From Bacteroidia bacterium (GTDB taxonomy: Bacteria; Bacteroidota; Bacteroidia; UKL13-3): a stretch of 64,000 nt of DNA. The notes beneath the pieces were generated by a model that was not told the DNA's origin, searched no databases, and worked only from the letters and a program-made list of their open reading frames with translations. This document shows, piece after piece, positions 62,701 through 64,000 of this stretch; the first letter of the stretch is position 1, and each line of letters begins with the position of its first letter. The stretch is from NCBI GenBank assembly GCA_025454875.1, contig JALONP010000020.1:1-64000 (forward strand), in the 5' to 3' direction. The translations under genes were made by a program, and so were the position numbers.

Positions 62701-63031
62701 ACTTGATTTTGATAAGTTCATCAACTTTAAACCCAAAAAATTGCAGAAGTATTTTCATATCGACTCTTATTTATTTGCCGATGCAGGTATGATTGGTAAC
62801 ACATTTAAGCAGGGCGAATTTGGCTTAACGCAAAAAAGAGATGTAAACTCGAACATAATGGTAAGTGCTGGTGCGGGGATGGTATTTACCATTAAGCGAT
62901 GGTTAAATTATGATGCCTTTAAGCCATTTGCGTTGCGATTTGATGTACCTTTGTTTTTAAACAATACACCTTTTGTGGATGGAGAATACATACGCTACAG
63001 GTGGATACTTGGCATTAACCGTTCATTTTAA
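59717..63031 (+). CDS. M1-family metallopeptidase with C-terminal Omp85-like barrel
   Basis: A 1104-residue exported protein with an N-terminal hydrophobic signal (about 8-28). Residues about 45-620 form an M1 aminopeptidase-type zinc peptidase: H417-E418-V-G-H421 and the third ligand E440 (LDEGFTQFL) at the standard 18-residue spacing. The GAMEN loop region reads RDGMEYPMLTLDGG. From about 700 the sequence becomes alternating strands. A G-G-G-L-N-I-R965-G-Y motif sits 140 residues before the end, and the protein finishes with RFDVPLF...RYRWILGINRSF. That is the layout of Omp85/BamA-type barrels. I read it as a peptidase held on an outer-membrane barrel. Confidence 0.75.
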   Translation: MANRYLKPAYFLIITTIILATGLNKVLAQNKPYRDASNPHYWKNRKPFEGYWQQDVAYRIKANIDDQTDIVDAEMELTYYNNSPDTLMFLYFHLYQNAFIKGGYLEQLNLANNFKQQFGPYEANGKGTEIESVEIIQAGGSMPRYTDEFGNMAVVDPIATRYKATPWIDYSIMRVDLQKPLLPQSSLVIKIKFKTYFDAGGNQRRRMKTFTDNWGNKQYDGVHWYPRICVYDRKFGWETDQHLGKEFYGEYGSYDVELTFPNHFVVDATGELQNRESVLPADLRAKLDIKNFKDKPWDEKPSVVITPDGSKKTWHFKSINTHDFAWVADPTFRIGEQTLTLANGETVSCIALAQEPHARGWQDAAAFTAKVIDVYSTDIGAYAYPKMIVADARDGMEYPMLTLDGGSSPSYYGLLAHEVGHNWFFGMVGTNETYRASLDEGFTQFLTNWSMTRIFGEVKPTAQNPNPMSRMDQTVYWGYLRDAIKNQDAFLNTHSDDFDGALNHGGGYGHVYYKTATMLYNLQYVLGDSLFLGAMQHYFNQWKMCHPYTEDFRNSITQYTKADLNWFFDQWLETTKRIDYGITEVELEKKIYKEGTKEETAREYEIEFMRYGEMQMPIDFTVVLKDSSIYKYTIPNTYFAKKEKDRTVLPVWRGWGKLNPEYEAVITLPAKSEIKNVIIDPTYRLADIDQRDNSSKAPVYFSFDDFKKDAPDRKHYTLTWRPDIWYNSIDGIKAGLNLSGNYLNTKDVFRATVWANTTLLNDYTGKASNPLNATFYYRDFVRKHTYLRYDLRYLDGLIYAVFGVDNERKIGANTNLLTEIYFKGLRRNGAANLDYLLYPTQWNANESNNTLNIDMTVSYSYSKGFGEYKQGLRASFLSDYAYSSIYLQWINQHQLSKFELRSRFFVQAITGDDIAPESQLFLAGANPEEMMENKFIRSRAFVPTSWLAYGNNTNHFHAGGGLNIRGYAGYLVPDNVLNTQVYLYAGNLGGSMNIELDFDKFINFKPKKLQKYFHIDSYLFADAGMIGNTFKQGEFGLTQKRDVNSNIMVSAGAGMVFTIKRWLNYDAFKPFALRFDVPLFLNNTPFVDGEYIRYRWILGINRSF

Positions 63032-63035
63032 CAAC

Positions 63036-63551
63036 ATGACTCAACATATTGACAAACCGAAACCTGGAACATACGCTCCTTATTTCGATACCTATATTTC
63101 ACGCGTAAAAGGTGAATCGATTTTTGAAGAACTTTCAACTGCCTACATCGAGACCATGGAGCTGGTAACTTCACTTGATGCCGAAACGTTACACGGACGC
63201 TATGCTGAAGGAAAATGGACCATACTGCAAATACTTCAACATATTATTGATACCGAACGTATTTTTAACTACAGGGCTTTGTGCGCAGCACGTGGTGATC
63301 AGAATCCATTACCTGGGTTTGATGAGCAAGCTTATGCAGCCAATGCCCAAACACGCAACGTGAACGACTTGGTTCGTGAACTTTCGTTGGTACGTGCATC
63401 TACTATTGAACTGTTTAAAAGTTTTACACCTGAACAACTTGACCTGGTAGGTACTGCCAATAAAAACCCAATTACTGCAAGGGCTTTATTGTATATGACT
63501 TTAGGCCATGAGTTGCATCACCGCCATATTATTGAAACCCGTTATTTATAA
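63036..63551 (+). CDS. DinB-like metal-binding protein
   Basis: A 172-residue four-helix protein of the DinB superfamily, which includes thiol-dependent S-transferases and damage-induced proteins. The metal ligands fit His in ILQHIIDTER and the pair in TLGHELHHRHII. GKWTILQILQHI is the typical opening of the family's helix 2. The start is ATG 63036, 4 bases past the peptidase stop; the longer frame would run into the peptidase gene. Close spacing suggests one transcript. The substrate is unknown. Confidence 0.82.
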   Translation: MTQHIDKPKPGTYAPYFDTYISRVKGESIFEELSTAYIETMELVTSLDAETLHGRYAEGKWTILQILQHIIDTERIFNYRALCAARGDQNPLPGFDEQAYAANAQTRNVNDLVRELSLVRASTIELFKSFTPEQLDLVGTANKNPITARALLYMTLGHELHHRHIIETRYL

Positions 63552-63555
63552 ACCA

Positions 63556-63957
63556 ATGACAAACACTAAACACACCCTTGTACTGCTGTTAACTTTGTTA
63601 ACAGTTGCATTTGCCAAAGCCCAAGCTACCCACGAGTGGTTTCAACAAGAAGCTGCACTCTTAACAGCATTGCAGCGTTATGAGATGACTCCCTTTGTGA
63701 TTCCAACACAACCCGTAACCTTCGTAACCGACACATCGAGCAAAGAAGTGAACAATGCCATTGAACTTAATGCATTGATGCGCATTCATATTCCACAATC
63801 TAAAAACAGCGTATTGCGCAAAGCATCAGACGCCAATAATGGATACACCCAAACATTTGGATTGTATGTGAAGGAAGACGCGATTTATTATATTGTATGC
63901 AACCTCAATCCGCTAACTGGCAAGCTTGAGGAAATGATTGTTTCGAAAAATAACTAG
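63556..63957 (+). CDS. Small exported protein of unknown function
   Basis: A 133-residue protein with signal peptide MTNTKHTLVLLLTLLTVAFAKAQ. The mature part has a helical section (WFQQEAALLTALQRYEM), a beta-rich middle and the C-terminal DAIYYIVCNLNPLTGKLEEMIV. No domain is recognised. It starts 4 bases after the DinB-like gene's stop (the longer frame overlaps it), so the last three genes of the window likely form an operon. Confidence 0.65.
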   Translation: MTNTKHTLVLLLTLLTVAFAKAQATHEWFQQEAALLTALQRYEMTPFVIPTQPVTFVTDTSSKEVNNAIELNALMRIHIPQSKNSVLRKASDANNGYTQTFGLYVKEDAIYYIVCNLNPLTGKLEEMIVSKNN

Positions 63958-64000
63958 ACCGTATACGTTAACACACAATTATCAAAACACCGCACTGCCA

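Overview
The window comes from a member of the Bacteroidota. The evidence is two proteins with type IX secretion (T9SS) C-terminal sorting signals, promoters of the TTTG / TAnnTTTG type recognised by the Bacteroidota sigma factor, LytTR response regulators, a Nif3 protein of the long type, and AT-rich intergenic DNA with GC-rich intergenic repeats. Nothing here fixes the genus. No rRNA operon, CRISPR array or intact prophage is visible.

Layout. 1-800: a broken gene remnant and a GC-rich hairpin repeat. 804-4046: folB, a glutaryl-CoA-dehydrogenase-type enzyme and a phosphohexomutase. 4432-11904: one very large secreted protein of 2490 residues, which I read as four seven-bladed beta-propellers, each inserted into an Ig-like domain. 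12216-16530: an RluF-type pseudouridine synthase, a B12-binding radical SAM protein and a secreted LamG protein. 16531-21319: an accessory island with a broken PIN toxin, an AT-rich MBL-fold enzyme, a REP-associated tyrosine transposase with at least eight REP-like hairpins, two gene stubs, and an RHS tip with a small membrane partner.

21351-51561 is mostly housekeeping: ilvE, a psi(HolD)-like small protein coupled to rdgB, a WecA/MraY-type transferase, pdxH, yqgE, tRNA-Cys, two small lipoproteins, pdhB, two LytTR regulators (one with a degenerate kinase), an RlmI-like methyltransferase, lysS, rlmN, a tandem Usp protein, a bacilliredoxin, ahcY, a PIF1-like helicase, fabD, queD, hldD, a giant NtrY-like kinase coupled to a large outer-membrane protein, trhO, purD and a lipoprotein. 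51639-63957: an RlmL-type methyltransferase, a decayed intergenic stretch with a frameshifted GIY-YIG gene, nfu, tRNA-Leu beside a 69-bp duplication that includes its 5' end, a 2OG-Fe(II) oxygenase, a TPR protein, a zinc-ribbon coiled-coil protein, nif3, a PepSY-like protein, an M1 metallopeptidase that appears fused to an Omp85-type barrel, a DinB-like protein and a small exported protein.

How the genes work together: most are single-gene units or short operons ended by clear hairpin terminators. Clear couplings are the psi-like gene with rdgB (ATGA overlap), hldD-kinase-outer membrane protein (4-nt gap, then 8-nt overlap), the response regulator with its degenerate kinase, and the RHS tip with its 2-TM partner (2-nt gap). 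Several genes are shorter than their longest open frame. Start sites were reassigned from protein-family N-termini, signal peptides and promoter positions.
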